DNA from: an uncultured Prevotella sp.
GTDB taxonomy: Bacteria > Bacteroidota > Bacteroidia > Bacteroidales > Bacteroidaceae
Direction of reading: 5' to 3'
NCBI GenBank assembly: GCA_900314455.1
Contig: OMVI01000040.1
Location: 67,821 to 106,345 of the forward strand
Length of the DNA stretch: 38,525 nt
Below the pieces are notes generated by a model that saw nothing but the letters and a program-made list of their open reading frames with translations, did no database searches and was not told where the DNA came from. The translations under genes were made by a program, and so were the position numbers. Position 1 is the stretch's first letter. The number at the start of each line of letters is the position of its first letter. Shown piece after piece: positions 8,358 through 16,624 of the stretch.

Positions 8358-8512
8358 AACTCATTGATAGTCAATGCCTCCGCAAAAGGACAACTTTGGA
8401 CTTGCCAAAGGTCATCTTTTAGATTGCAAAAGTTGACCTTTCAGGCTGCTAAAGGTCATCATTTGCAAGTCAAAAGGTCAGCTATTGATTTTGTGTAAAG
8501 TATTTTTCAGAA
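8358..8512 (+). repeat. Intergenic repeat element, copy A
   Basis: The 332-bp gap between btuG and nth holds a structured element of about 155 bp. It begins CTCATTGATAGTCAATGCCT followed by CGCAAAAGG, continues with several units of about 22-24 bp alternating AAAGGTCA and TGACCTTT, and ends TTTTGTGTAAAG. A second copy in opposite orientation is at 27045-27198, with conserved ends and a diverged middle. The alternation would fold into short hairpins in RNA. No protein frame is supported. Confidence 0.75.
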
Positions 8513-8522
8513 GATTGTTTTA

Positions 8523-8552
8523 TTTGAATATGGATATTTATTAGTACCTTTG
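8523..8552 (+). promoter_or_regulatory. Promoter of nth
   Basis: TTTG (8523-8526), 18 bp and TACCTTTG (8545-8552). The predicted start lies only 0-4 nt before the nth ATG at 8561, so the mRNA should be leaderless or nearly so. Confidence 0.65.
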
Positions 8553-8560
8553 CATTCGCA

Positions 8561-9211
8561 ATGACACGTAAAGAACGCTATAAATACATACTCGACTACT
8601 TCAGGAAGAACGAAGGACACAAGACGACGGAGTTGAATTTCGCTTCTCCGTTCCAGTTGCTTTGTGCCACATTGCTAAGTGCCCAGTGCACCGACAAACG
8701 AATAAACCAGGTCACGCCTGAGCTTTTCCACCATTATCCCGATGCAAAGTCGATGGCAAAGGCTGAGCCGGAAGACGTCTTTGAGTATGTGAGCTCCGTC
8801 AGTTACCCTAACGCCAAGTCACGGCATCTGGTCGAAATGTCCCGCAAACTGGTATCTGACTTCGGTGGGGAAGTTCCTTCAACGACTGAAGAGCTGATAA
8901 CCCTGCCCGGAGTGGGACGCAAGACGGCAAACGTTCTGCAAGGTGTGTGGTTCGGAAAGCCCGTCATTGCCGTCGACACACATGTCTACAGAGTTTCGCA
9001 TCGGCTTGGACTCGTCCCGCCGACCGCCAATACTCCGCTTAAGGTTGAAGCTTATTTGGAGAAGAATATACCGAAGAAGGACACTGCCGACGCCCACCAC
9101 TGGCTCCTGCTTCACGGACGCTACATCTGCAAGAGTGCCCGTCCGATGTGTGACAAATGCCCATTCGACAGTTTTTGCCCTAAGCTATTGAAAAAGAGCA
9201 AACTAGAATAA
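8561..9211 (+). CDS. nth: Endonuclease III (DNA glycosylase/AP lyase)
   Basis: Base-excision repair enzyme that removes oxidised pyrimidines and cuts at abasic sites. All diagnostic parts are visible in 216 residues: the helix-hairpin-helix LPGVGRKTANV (115-125) with catalytic Lys121, catalytic Asp139 in AVDTHVYR, and the 4Fe-4S loop Cys190-x6-Cys197-x2-Cys200-x5-Cys206. Length and motif order are standard. The ATG at 8561 is supported by the promoter immediately upstream, which leaves almost no leader. The next gene begins 6 nt after the stop, so the two form an operon. Confidence 0.97.
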   Translation: MTRKERYKYILDYFRKNEGHKTTELNFASPFQLLCATLLSAQCTDKRINQVTPELFHHYPDAKSMAKAEPEDVFEYVSSVSYPNAKSRHLVEMSRKLVSDFGGEVPSTTEELITLPGVGRKTANVLQGVWFGKPVIAVDTHVYRVSHRLGLVPPTANTPLKVEAYLEKNIPKKDTADAHHWLLLHGRYICKSARPMCDKCPFDSFCPKLLKKSKLE

Positions 9212-9217
9212 AGTACA

Positions 9218-9928
9218 ATGGATATAAATAGAGAGATAAACTTTTTGAAGGCGGTAGCTGCTAACAACAACCGTCCTTGGTTTCAGGAGCACAAGGACGA
9301 ATTCACTGCTTGTAAGGACGACTTCCAGCAAACCGTTGCTGAGGTGATAGCGAAATTCTCCAAGTTTGATTGCGAAATAGCCAACCAACAAGCAAAGGAC
9401 TGCTGCTATCGGTTCTATCGTGATGTTCGTTTCTCGGCAGACAAGAGTCCGTACAAGCGCCATTTCGGAGCTTACATCTGCGCCCACGGCAAGAAGTCGC
9501 TTCGCGGTGGCTATTATCTCCACATCCAACCCGACCATTGTCTCTTCGCCGTAGGCTGCTATTGGTTGCCTACCAACATTCTTGCATCAACGCGTAATGA
9601 GATTATGGCGCGCATTGACGAGTGGAGGAAGGATGTGGAAAATCGGAAATTCGTGAATACTTTCGGAAAGCCTAACGAGGGATATTGGTACGATGATGAT
9701 ATATCTCCTAAAGATTTCGGTCTCAGTGCTTTAAAGACAAGCCCTAAAGGTTTCCCTAAAGACTATGAGTATCTTGATTATCTCAAGATGAAAGACTATT
9801 GTTGTTGGGTTCGTTTGCCCGAAGACTTCTTCGCTTCGGATGACTTTATTAGCAAATTAGCTAATATAGCCAAGACTGCAAAGCCAATGATGGACTTCAT
9901 CAACAGTGTTGTCGACGATTACGAATAA
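9218..9928 (+). CDS. DUF2461 (TIGR02453) family protein
   Basis: This 236-residue protein has no signal peptide or membrane segment. Near the N-terminus it has FLKAVAANNNRPWFQEHKDEF, and then the family signature RFYRDVRFSADKSPYKRHFGAYI followed by GGYYLHIQPDHCLFAVGCYWL. These are the conserved blocks of DUF2461, a family found widely in bacteria and of unknown function. The start lies 6 nt after nth, so it is very likely co-transcribed; a link to DNA repair would be inference. The stop is 6 nt from the end of the convergent C11 peptidase gene, with no room for a terminator between. Confidence 0.9.
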   Translation: MDINREINFLKAVAANNNRPWFQEHKDEFTACKDDFQQTVAEVIAKFSKFDCEIANQQAKDCCYRFYRDVRFSADKSPYKRHFGAYICAHGKKSLRGGYYLHIQPDHCLFAVGCYWLPTNILASTRNEIMARIDEWRKDVENRKFVNTFGKPNEGYWYDDDISPKDFGLSALKTSPKGFPKDYEYLDYLKMKDYCCWVRLPEDFFASDDFISKLANIAKTAKPMMDFINSVVDDYE

Positions 9929-9934
9929 ATCTTT

Positions 9935-11152
9935 TTAATGAGTGGCCTTCCACCAAGCCGTTTGCTTTTTGGCATCAATGGCGGCGGCATTTTGGCTTGG
10001 GTCGCTGATGGTTATGCCCGAGAAGTGGCTGACGGAGTATGTCGACGGAATTTGATAAACAGTGTATAACTCCGGAGTGCAGAACTTATAGGGAGCAACC
10101 TGACTGATAGCCTGGAACAAAGCACTGTTGGAAGCCGTGTCGCCGTTGCAAACAACGCTGACGTAGTTGCCCAAATCGTAGAAGACATGGTTGCTGTAGC
10201 CGTCCAACACTTGTACCTGTCGTAGCTGGTCGCTGCTTATCTGGTCATATTTTTTATTGAAATTCCTCATCAAATCAGCCAGATTGCCAATCTTTGAGCA
10301 ATCAATAGTTGCCAAGGAGCCGTAAGGTGATGAGAAAGTAGAGTAGAAAGCGCCATAGCCATCAACAATTTTTGAGTAGTCAGGCGTAACGGCCGACAAG
10401 TACTTCCATATTGTTCCGTACGGCAGTCCGTCCCCCATTATCTCGCTAGTCGACGCTATGAACCAGTCGGTTGCATTGCGCATAGCGTATGTTGTTTCGA
10501 CGTTTGCCATGTAGCAGTCGTCGAAACAGACATATTGCATTTTCTTTATTGGTGATGATTCTATTGCTTCGGCAAGAGTCTCAATGTCGGTTTTCATTGC
10601 TTTAGTTTGTCCGCCAAAGCTTCTGCTACGCTGTGGTATACTTCCGGCAGGCAGCCATCCGTCGGCATGGGAGCCGATTATCATTGAGAAAATTGGGGTG
10701 GGTGAATATGAGTAAACTTCTGTGAGAAGTGAACTTAGCGCCTGTGTCGTCGTCATTTCTCCAGAGTCATATTCTTTTATAGTTTGCTTTGTGCCGTCAG
10801 GCTTCATCTCAAAGAGACTGCCGTTGTTACTGTCAGATGCAAGGAAAACTATTGCCCTAACGTTGTGGTTGTCAGCATCGGACTTCATAGCCGACTGAAT
10901 GTCGGACAGGTTCTTATTGAAGAAGTTAAGCAAACTGCCAAATGAACTTGTCTCGCTTCCAGTCCACGGCATGTAGATGAACACCGTCTTGGCGTAGTCG
11001 GTATCTTTAGGGGTATCGTCGTCACTGCTGCATGAGAACAAGGATAAAGATATGAGTAAAAAGAGAATACCCACCCCCCTGCCCCTTCCCGAGCGGGAGG
11101 GGGATGGTATGCGTGTTACACACGTAGTGGAGTAGGGTGTGAGTGATTTCAT
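9935..11152 (-). CDS. C11 (clostripain-type) cysteine peptidase, lipoprotein
   Basis: This 405-residue protein has the C11 catalytic pair: His162 in MIIGSHADGW and Cys213 in FDDCYMANVE. C11 enzymes cut after Arg or Lys and many are self-activating. Export is as a lipoprotein (ILFLLISLSLFSC, Cys41) followed by SSDDDTP, an acidic run typical of surface-directed Bacteroidetes lipoproteins. The first 28 residues (Ser/Arg/Gly/Pro-rich) are encoded by a GC-rich element at 11069-11142 and do not look like a signal-peptide n-region. An alternative GTG start at 11074 would give a compact signal peptide directly. It follows valS by 21 bp. Confidence 0.88.
   Translation of the reverse strand: MKSLTPYSTTCVTRIPSPSRSGRGRGVGILFLLISLSLFSCSSDDDTPKDTDYAKTVFIYMPWTGSETSSFGSLLNFFNKNLSDIQSAMKSDADNHNVRAIVFLASDSNNGSLFEMKPDGTKQTIKEYDSGEMTTTQALSSLLTEVYSYSPTPIFSMIIGSHADGWLPAGSIPQRSRSFGGQTKAMKTDIETLAEAIESSPIKKMQYVCFDDCYMANVETTYAMRNATDWFIASTSEIMGDGLPYGTIWKYLSAVTPDYSKIVDGYGAFYSTFSSPYGSLATIDCSKIGNLADLMRNFNKKYDQISSDQLRQVQVLDGYSNHVFYDLGNYVSVVCNGDTASNSALFQAISQVAPYKFCTPELYTVYQIPSTYSVSHFSGITISDPSQNAAAIDAKKQTAWWKATH
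11069..11142. repeat. GC-rich hairpin element fused to the start of the C11 peptidase gene
   Basis: The sequence contrasts sharply with its surroundings. CCCCTTCCC (11081-11089) and GGGAGGGGG (11095-11103) form a G+C hairpin, flanked by a C6 run and by GTGTTACACAC. In Bacteroidetes, similar G-rich palindromes recur between genes; that comparison is from memory. Here it is read in frame as part of the peptidase N-terminus. Confidence 0.5.
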
Positions 11153-11173
11153 TTGTGTTCTGTAAGTTTAGAC

Positions 11174-13879
11174 TTACTTCTTCTTGAGCTCGGCGATGCT
11201 TGCCTTAAGGGCTGCAATCTTTTCCTCAGAGTCGCTCTTCTTCTTGCGCTCGCGGTCGACAACGGCGGCTGGAGCGTGAGAGACGAAGTTCTCGTTGGAA
11301 AGTTTCTTCTCAACGCCGGCGAGGAAGCCTTCGAGGTGCTGCAATTCCTTCTCTGCCTTTTCGATTTCTGCTTTGACATCGATAAGGTCACCGACAGGTA
11401 CTGCGAATTCCTCAACGCCAATCATGAACGCACTTGCGTCAGCAGCCTTCTCCGGTACAACGTTAATTACCTTCAAGTTGGCAATCTTAGTAATGACGTC
11501 GTTGTAAGCCTCGAACGGGTTCTGCTTGATGGCGTCCAGCTCGAGCTTTACTTTCGGAGCAATGTTCTTCTGGTTGCGGATGGCACGAACGCCGGCGACA
11601 ACTTCCTTGACGTGCTCAAAAGTATCAACCGACTTCTGCTCGTCAGAGGTAGGAGCGTCGATGTGCAGTTCGGCGCGCATGATGCTCTCGCCTTCCTTCC
11701 GCTCATAGAGATGCTGCCACAGTTCCTCGGTGATGAACGGCATGAACGGATGCAGCATCTTAAGCAAAGTATCGAAGAAGCCAAGCGTTGCATCGTATGT
11801 CTTCTTGTCGATAGGCTGCTGCTTGCCGTCGACGTATGCAGGTTTTACCATCTCAAGGTACCATGCTGAGAACTCGTCCCAGAAGAGACGATAAACTGTC
11901 ATAAGTGCTTCTGAGATACGGTATTGCTTGAACTGCTCCTCCATCTCCTTGTTGACGACCTTCAGCTTGGCCTCAAACCACTCAACGGCGATGTGGTTCA
12001 CCTCCGGTTGCTCTATGTCGGCAGTCTGCCAACCCTTGACAAGTCGGAATGCGTTCCATATCTTGTTGTTGAAGTTACGGCCTTGCTCGCAGAGCGACTC
12101 ATCGAAGAGAATGTCGTTTCCGGCAGGTGCGGAGAGCATCATTCCCATGCGCACGCCGTCAGCACCATATTTATCGATAAGCATTATTGGGTCTGGCGAG
12201 TTACCAAGTGACTTACTCATCTTGCGACCGAGCTTGTCCCGGACGATGCCGGTAAAGTAGACGTGCTTGAATGGGTATGTATGGCGGTACTCATAGCCTG
12301 CCATTATCATTCGTGCGACCCAGAAGAAGATGATATCCGGGCCCGTTACGAGGTCTGAAGTTGGGTAATAGTAGTTGATATCGGGGTTGTCGGGATTGTT
12401 GATACCGTCGAATACCGATATTGGCCACAACCAAGAAGAGAACCATGTGTCAAGGCAGTCGCTCTCTTGTTCCAAGTCTTCAGCTTTTACATCAGGGTTA
12501 ACCTTCTGCGCAAGGATAAGTGCCTTGTCGGCATCCTCGGCTACAACGAACTGTTTTCTGCATTCCTTGTCGCGGAAATAGTATGCCGGAATGCGGTGAC
12601 CCCACCACAGCTGACGTGAAATACACCAGTCCTTGATGTTCTCAAGCCAGTGACGGTACGTGTTTTTGTACTTCTTCGGATAGAATTCTATCTCGTCGTT
12701 CATCACCGGAGGTAATGCTATGTCTGCAAAGTGCTGCATCTTGAGGAACCACTGTGTGCTCAGCTTTGGCTCGATAGGTACGTTTGTACGCTCCGAGAAA
12801 CCGACCTTGTTGTCGTAGTCCTCAACTTTTTCCATCAATCCGGCGTTCTCCAAGTCGATGGAAATCTGCTTGCGGACGTCCATACGGTCCTGTCCGACAT
12901 ACAGTCCGGCAGCTTCAGAGATTGTGCCGTCGTCGTTGAATATATCAATAGTTTCAAGATGGTGCTTCAGTCCGAGTGCGTGGTCGTTGACATCGTGTGC
13001 CGGTGTGACCTTCAGACAGCCCGTACCGAATTGTATATCAACATACGTGTCCTCGATAACAGGTATCACACGGTTGACGAGAGGCACGATAACATGAAGT
13101 CCTTTAAGCCATGTGTTCTTCACGTCCTCAGGGTTTATGCACATTGCAGAGTCACCCATGATAGTCTCCGGACGTGTTGTAGCGACAACGGCGTAGTATC
13201 CCTTGCTGTCCTTATGCATTACGTTGCCTTCGTCTTTGCGGCTAACCTTCTGCTGGTCGTCGGCAGATACGTAGTACTTAAGATAGTAAAGCTTCGAGTG
13301 TTCGTCCTTATAGATAACCTCTTCGTCGGACAATGCCGTCTGTGCCTTTGGGTCCCAGTTGACCATTCTGGCACCGCGGTAGATGTAGCCCTTGTAGTAC
13401 AGGTCGACAAACACTTTGATGACGCCACGGCTGCGGGTTTCGTCCATGGTGAAGGCGGTGCGGTCCCAGTCGCATGAACATCCAAGACGGCGCAACTGCT
13501 TGAGGATAATGCCACCGTGCTCGCGGGTCCAGTCCCATGCATGCTCTAAGAATTGCCCGCGTGTAAGGTCGGTTTTCTTAATGCCTTGCTCTGCCAGTTT
13601 GCCTACGACTTTTGCCTCAGTAGCAATCGAGGCATGGTCGGTGCCAGGTACCCAGCATGCGTTCTTGCCCTCCATACGGGCGTGGCGGACGAGGATGTCC
13701 TGTATTGTGTTGTTCAGCATGTGACCCATGTGAAGTACTCCGGTCACGTTTGGTGGCGGAATGACTATCGTGTACGGCTCTCTGCCGTCGGGTTTGGAAG
13801 AGAATAACTTGTTGTCGAGCCAGAACTTATACCATTTTGACTCTACCTCTTTGGGGTCATACTTGCTTGCTAATTCCAT
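11174..13879 (-). CDS. valS: Valyl-tRNA synthetase
   Basis: Class I aminoacyl-tRNA synthetase of 901 residues that charges tRNA-Val and edits mischarged Thr. The HIGH motif is HMGH (residues 50-53, in [18 protein letters not shown]) and the KMSKS motif is KMSKS (553-557, in [14 protein letters not shown]). The editing domain ([29 protein letters not shown]) lies between them, and the C-terminus is a charged coiled coil ending in AELKKK, typical of ValRS. A consensus promoter lies 44 bp upstream. The C11 peptidase gene follows and is probably read from the same transcript. Confidence 0.98.
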   Translation of the reverse strand: MELASKYDPKEVESKWYKFWLDNKLFSSKPDGREPYTIVIPPPNVTGVLHMGHMLNNTIQDILVRHARMEGKNACWVPGTDHASIATEAKVVGKLAEQGIKKTDLTRGQFLEHAWDWTREHGGIILKQLRRLGCSCDWDRTAFTMDETRSRGVIKVFVDLYYKGYIYRGARMVNWDPKAQTALSDEEVIYKDEHSKLYYLKYYVSADDQQKVSRKDEGNVMHKDSKGYYAVVATTRPETIMGDSAMCINPEDVKNTWLKGLHVIVPLVNRVIPVIEDTYVDIQFGTGCLKVTPAHDVNDHALGLKHHLETIDIFNDDGTISEAAGLYVGQDRMDVRKQISIDLENAGLMEKVEDYDNKVGFSERTNVPIEPKLSTQWFLKMQHFADIALPPVMNDEIEFYPKKYKNTYRHWLENIKDWCISRQLWWGHRIPAYYFRDKECRKQFVVAEDADKALILAQKVNPDVKAEDLEQESDCLDTWFSSWLWPISVFDGINNPDNPDINYYYPTSDLVTGPDIIFFWVARMIMAGYEYRHTYPFKHVYFTGIVRDKLGRKMSKSLGNSPDPIMLIDKYGADGVRMGMMLSAPAGNDILFDESLCEQGRNFNNKIWNAFRLVKGWQTADIEQPEVNHIAVEWFEAKLKVVNKEMEEQFKQYRISEALMTVYRLFWDEFSAWYLEMVKPAYVDGKQQPIDKKTYDATLGFFDTLLKMLHPFMPFITEELWQHLYERKEGESIMRAELHIDAPTSDEQKSVDTFEHVKEVVAGVRAIRNQKNIAPKVKLELDAIKQNPFEAYNDVITKIANLKVINVVPEKAADASAFMIGVEEFAVPVGDLIDVKAEIEKAEKELQHLEGFLAGVEKKLSNENFVSHAPAAVVDRERKKKSDSEEKIAALKASIAELKKK

Positions 13880-13922
13880 TGTTAAGCTATAATTATATTG
13901 TTGTTGTCCTATAAAAACGTTG

Positions 13923-13953
13923 CAAAATTACAAAAAAACACTGTTTCCACCAA
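13923..13953 (-). promoter_or_regulatory. Promoter of valS
   Basis: On the minus strand TTG (13951-13953), 20 bp and TAATTTTG (13923-13930) precede the valS ATG by about 44 bp. Divergent mazG has its own promoter at 14019-14049. Confidence 0.6.
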
Positions 13954-14018
13954 TCTTTTTCATAACTTTATGATACATAGATTGCTAGTTGTGGAATGAA
14001 TAAAACTTGGCGTTTTAT

Positions 14019-14049
14019 TTTGTATTGTCTTTTGTTTCCATTAACTTTG
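14019..14049 (+). promoter_or_regulatory. Promoter of mazG
   Basis: TTTG (14019-14022), 19 bp and TAACTTTG (14042-14049). The expected start falls at or within 1-2 nt of the ATG at 14055, so the transcript is predicted to be leaderless, and this argues against the longer frame that opens at 14007. Confidence 0.65.
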
Positions 14050-14054
14050 CAGTG

Positions 14055-14972
14055 ATGAAACACAGCAAAGAAGAAAAACTTAAAGCTTTTGAGCGGCTTC
14101 TTGACATTCAGGAACGCCTACGTAAGGAGTGCCCTTGGGACAGGAAGCAGACCTTCGAAAGCCTTAGACCGAATACTATAGAGGAAGTTTACGAACTTGC
14201 CGACGCCATAATGCATGACGACCACAAGGAGATTTGCAAGGAGCTTGGTGACGTAATGGAGCATGTCGTTCTGTATTCGATAATGGGGGAGGAGACCGGC
14301 GACTTCGACATTGCTGACGTCTGCAACCATCAGAGCGACAAGTTGATGTTCCGTCACGACTTTATTGACTGGGGAAACTCCAATACTTCGGGTTCCGATC
14401 CTAAGTGGTATGTTACCGATTCGAATCTTACCATCAACAGTAAGGGACAGGTAGTTTACAAAGATGAGGTTGACGAGAATAATGACCCTATTCCAACAAC
14501 TGATACTGAGGTAGAAAGTTCATGGGAAAAGCGCAAGCAGAAGGAGCGCGACGGAAACAAAACGGTGCTCTCCGGTGTGCCAAGTTCATTGCCGTCGATT
14601 ATCAAGGCTTATCGCATTCAGGACAAAGCGCGCAACGTCGGGTTCGATTGGGAGAACCGGGATGATGTCTGGGCGAAGGTGCGTGAGGAACTTGGCGAGC
14701 TTGAAACGGAACTGAAAAAGGACGACAAGGAAAACTCCACCAAGGAACTTGGCGACTTTATATTTTCCGTTGTCAATGCGGCACGTCTCTATCATCTTAG
14801 CCCGGACAACGCATTGGAGGAGACAAATAAGAAGTTCATCTATCGCTTTACTTATATAGAGCAGGAGGCTGAGAGACAGGGAAAAAGCATTTCTGACTTA
14901 ACTTTAGCTCAAATGGATGAGCTTTGGGATAAAGCTAAGGAACTTGAAAAGGAAAATGGCTCTTCCAAATAG
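14055..14972 (+). CDS. mazG: Nucleoside triphosphate pyrophosphohydrolase MazG, with an unusual insertion
   Basis: MazG hydrolyses NTPs to NMP and PPi. The N-terminal domain (CPWDRKQTFESL, EEVYELADAI with the ExxE pair, ELGDVMEHVV) and the C-terminal domain (GNKTVLSGVPSSLPSIIKAYRIQDKARNVGFDW, EELGELETEL, ELGDFIFSVVNAARL) are both intact. Between them, the usual RRHPHVFG-type sequence is replaced after FRH (99-101) by about 45-50 polar residues, roughly 102-152 (with DFIDWGNSNTSG and SKGQVVYKDEVDENND). This gives 305 residues instead of about 260. I start at 14055 because the promoter -7 box ends at 14049. The gene leads an operon with a lipoprotein and rnz. Confidence 0.93.
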   Translation: MKHSKEEKLKAFERLLDIQERLRKECPWDRKQTFESLRPNTIEEVYELADAIMHDDHKEICKELGDVMEHVVLYSIMGEETGDFDIADVCNHQSDKLMFRHDFIDWGNSNTSGSDPKWYVTDSNLTINSKGQVVYKDEVDENNDPIPTTDTEVESSWEKRKQKERDGNKTVLSGVPSSLPSIIKAYRIQDKARNVGFDWENRDDVWAKVREELGELETELKKDDKENSTKELGDFIFSVVNAARLYHLSPDNALEETNKKFIYRFTYIEQEAERQGKSISDLTLAQMDELWDKAKELEKENGSSK

Positions 14973-15027
14973 CAAGTTCAATGACAGGACAAAGTGCAAA
15001 TGATAATAAACTAAAGACAATTTTATA

Positions 15028-15597
15028 ATGAAAAAGACAACAATTCTACTATTTTTCTTAGCTGTTTTAGGTATCGTCGCAGGCTGTAAGCCATCGGCAA
15101 CTAAAGCCAATGATAATGATGCTGACAGTACTCAGACTTCTGAAAGTGCTGCGCAGCAAGACTCAACGGTTTACGGCGTATGTACCGAAGGTGCAATGCA
15201 CACGCTCGTTATGAAGGCGGAGGACGGGAAGGTATATACCTTTGAAATTGACATGGATGACTCCATAACAGTCATGGGCGGTATTCTTGAAGGCGACCAG
15301 ATGGCTGTCACATACCGTGTCGATGACATGCAAGACACGATAGCTACTAAGGTGATTAACCTTACGACTCTTGAGGCAAACTGGTCGAGCCTTGACAAGA
15401 ACTTCGAAATACAGAAGGGCGGTACCGTACAGTCGCATCAGCAAGGTGAAACGCAGCCTTGGACTTCATGGCGCATATTCAATGGTCATCTTGTTCTCAA
15501 CAAAGACACATTCGATATAGACCGTCTTGACGATGATTCTCTGTTCCTTGAGAACCGTGACGGTATCTATGCTTATTCCCGTGTAATAAAGAAATAA
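15028..15597 (+). CDS. Hypothetical lipoprotein (lipocalin-like C-terminal region)
   Basis: This 189-residue lipoprotein has a clear lipobox (GIVAGC, lipid Cys20). The residues after it (KPSATKAND) are not acidic, so it probably stays on the periplasmic side. A low-complexity linker rich in Asp, Ser, Thr and Gln follows to about residue 48. The remainder is predicted beta-rich and includes MHTLVMKAEDGKVYTFEIDM, LEGDQMAVTYRV and WTSWRIFNGHLVLNKDTFDI, which recalls the lipocalin-like domains of Bacteroidales lipoproteins. I cannot assign a function. It sits 55 bp after mazG and 5 bp before rnz, so it is probably in their operon. Confidence 0.7.
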   Translation: MKKTTILLFFLAVLGIVAGCKPSATKANDNDADSTQTSESAAQQDSTVYGVCTEGAMHTLVMKAEDGKVYTFEIDMDDSITVMGGILEGDQMAVTYRVDDMQDTIATKVINLTTLEANWSSLDKNFEIQKGGTVQSHQQGETQPWTSWRIFNGHLVLNKDTFDIDRLDDDSLFLENRDGIYAYSRVIKK

Positions 15598-15602
15598 TCG
15601 TC

Positions 15603-16517
15603 ATGGAGCCATTCAGGGTTTACATTCTCGGCTGTGGCAGTGCTCTGCCGACGCTCAAACATAATGCTTCTTCGCAGATAGTAGAAATCCGCGGAAAGAT
15701 GTTTATGCTGGATTGTGCCGAAGGAACCCAGATGCAACTGCGTCGGAGCAAAATCAATTTCCAGCGTTTGCAGGCGGTGTTCATAAGCCACATGCATGGC
15801 GATCATTGCTTCGGGCTGATAGGAATGATATCAACTTTCGGTCTGATGGGGCGTACTGCTCCCCTTCATGTGTACGGACCGAAAGAGCTCGGACCGGTTC
15901 TCGATATGCTGTTGCATACGTTCTGCAACGATTACAGCTTTGAAGTGTGTTTCCATCCTGTAGATACGACGAAGAATAAAGTCGTATATGAGGACAGAAG
16001 CGTTACTATAGAGAGTGTTCCTTTGCAACATCGCATACCGTGTTGTGGCTATATCTTACGTGAGAAACCAACGCTTCCGCATATCCGCAGGGATATGATA
16101 GACTTCTATGGCATACCCTACAGTCAGATTAACAACATTAAGAACGGAGCCGGATGGACAACTGAAGATGGCGATGAGATACCAAACTCGCGACTGGTGA
16201 CGCCCGCTGATGCTCCAAGAAGCTATGCCTACTGTTCTGATACGAAGTATATACCGGACTTATGGAAGGTTGTTAAGGACGTGACGGTGCTTTATCACGA
16301 GAGTACTTACGCTAGCGACTATGAGGATAGGGCACGTATGTACTATCATAGTACCGCTGAACAGGCTGCAACAGTTGCCCGTGACGCTCATGTAGGGAAA
16401 CTTCTGCTGGGTCATTATAGCGCCCGGTATAATGATGAGACAAAGCTATTGAAGGAGGCGAAGGCGATTTTCCCAAATACGTTCCTTACCAACGAGGGAA
16501 TGGTCGTTGACGTTTAG
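15603..16517 (+). CDS. rnz: Ribonuclease Z
   Basis: Metallo-beta-lactamase-fold endonuclease that trims the 3' end of tRNA precursors. In 304 residues it shows the zinc motif HMHGDH (63-68), the opening strand and loop GCGSALPTLKHNASS, LDCAEGTQMQL, the substrate-binding insertion around GWTTEDGDEIPNSRLV, the metal ligand Asp in YCSDTKY, HEST, and the conserved HYSARY near the C-terminus. Length and order are standard for RNase Z. The gene begins 5 nt after the lipoprotein gene and ends in a strong bidirectional terminator. Confidence 0.96.
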   Translation: MEPFRVYILGCGSALPTLKHNASSQIVEIRGKMFMLDCAEGTQMQLRRSKINFQRLQAVFISHMHGDHCFGLIGMISTFGLMGRTAPLHVYGPKELGPVLDMLLHTFCNDYSFEVCFHPVDTTKNKVVYEDRSVTIESVPLQHRIPCCGYILREKPTLPHIRRDMIDFYGIPYSQINNIKNGAGWTTEDGDEIPNSRLVTPADAPRSYAYCSDTKYIPDLWKVVKDVTVLYHESTYASDYEDRARMYYHSTAEQAATVARDAHVGKLLLGHYSARYNDETKLLKEAKAIFPNTFLTNEGMVVDV

Positions 16518-16520
16518 ACA

Positions 16521-16572
16521 TAAAGAAAGAGCCGTTTAAGTTGAGTAAAACACTTAAACGGCTCTTTCTTTA
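16521..16572. terminator. Bidirectional terminator between rnz and the acyl-CoA ligase gene
   Basis: A perfect 20-bp inverted repeat (16521-16540 with 16553-16572; core GAGCCGTTTAAG/CTTAAACGGCTC) closes a 12-nt loop. The A-rich and T-rich flanks of the stem give a T-run on both strands, as expected between convergent genes. Confidence 0.9.
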
Positions 16573-16624
16573 TGTTACTATTATATTGGATTTCTATCGC
16601 TACTAAACGCGATTTTGATTACTC

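Noticed and set aside
8381-8490. Possible CRISPR array from recurring AAAGGTCA units
   Set aside because: The units are inverted with respect to each other, diverged and only ~22-24 bp apart, with no constant repeat and no cas genes.
12731-13477. Long plus-strand frame opposite valS
   Set aside because: The minus strand encodes a complete ValRS; the opposite frame has no recognisable domain and is a by-product of codon use.
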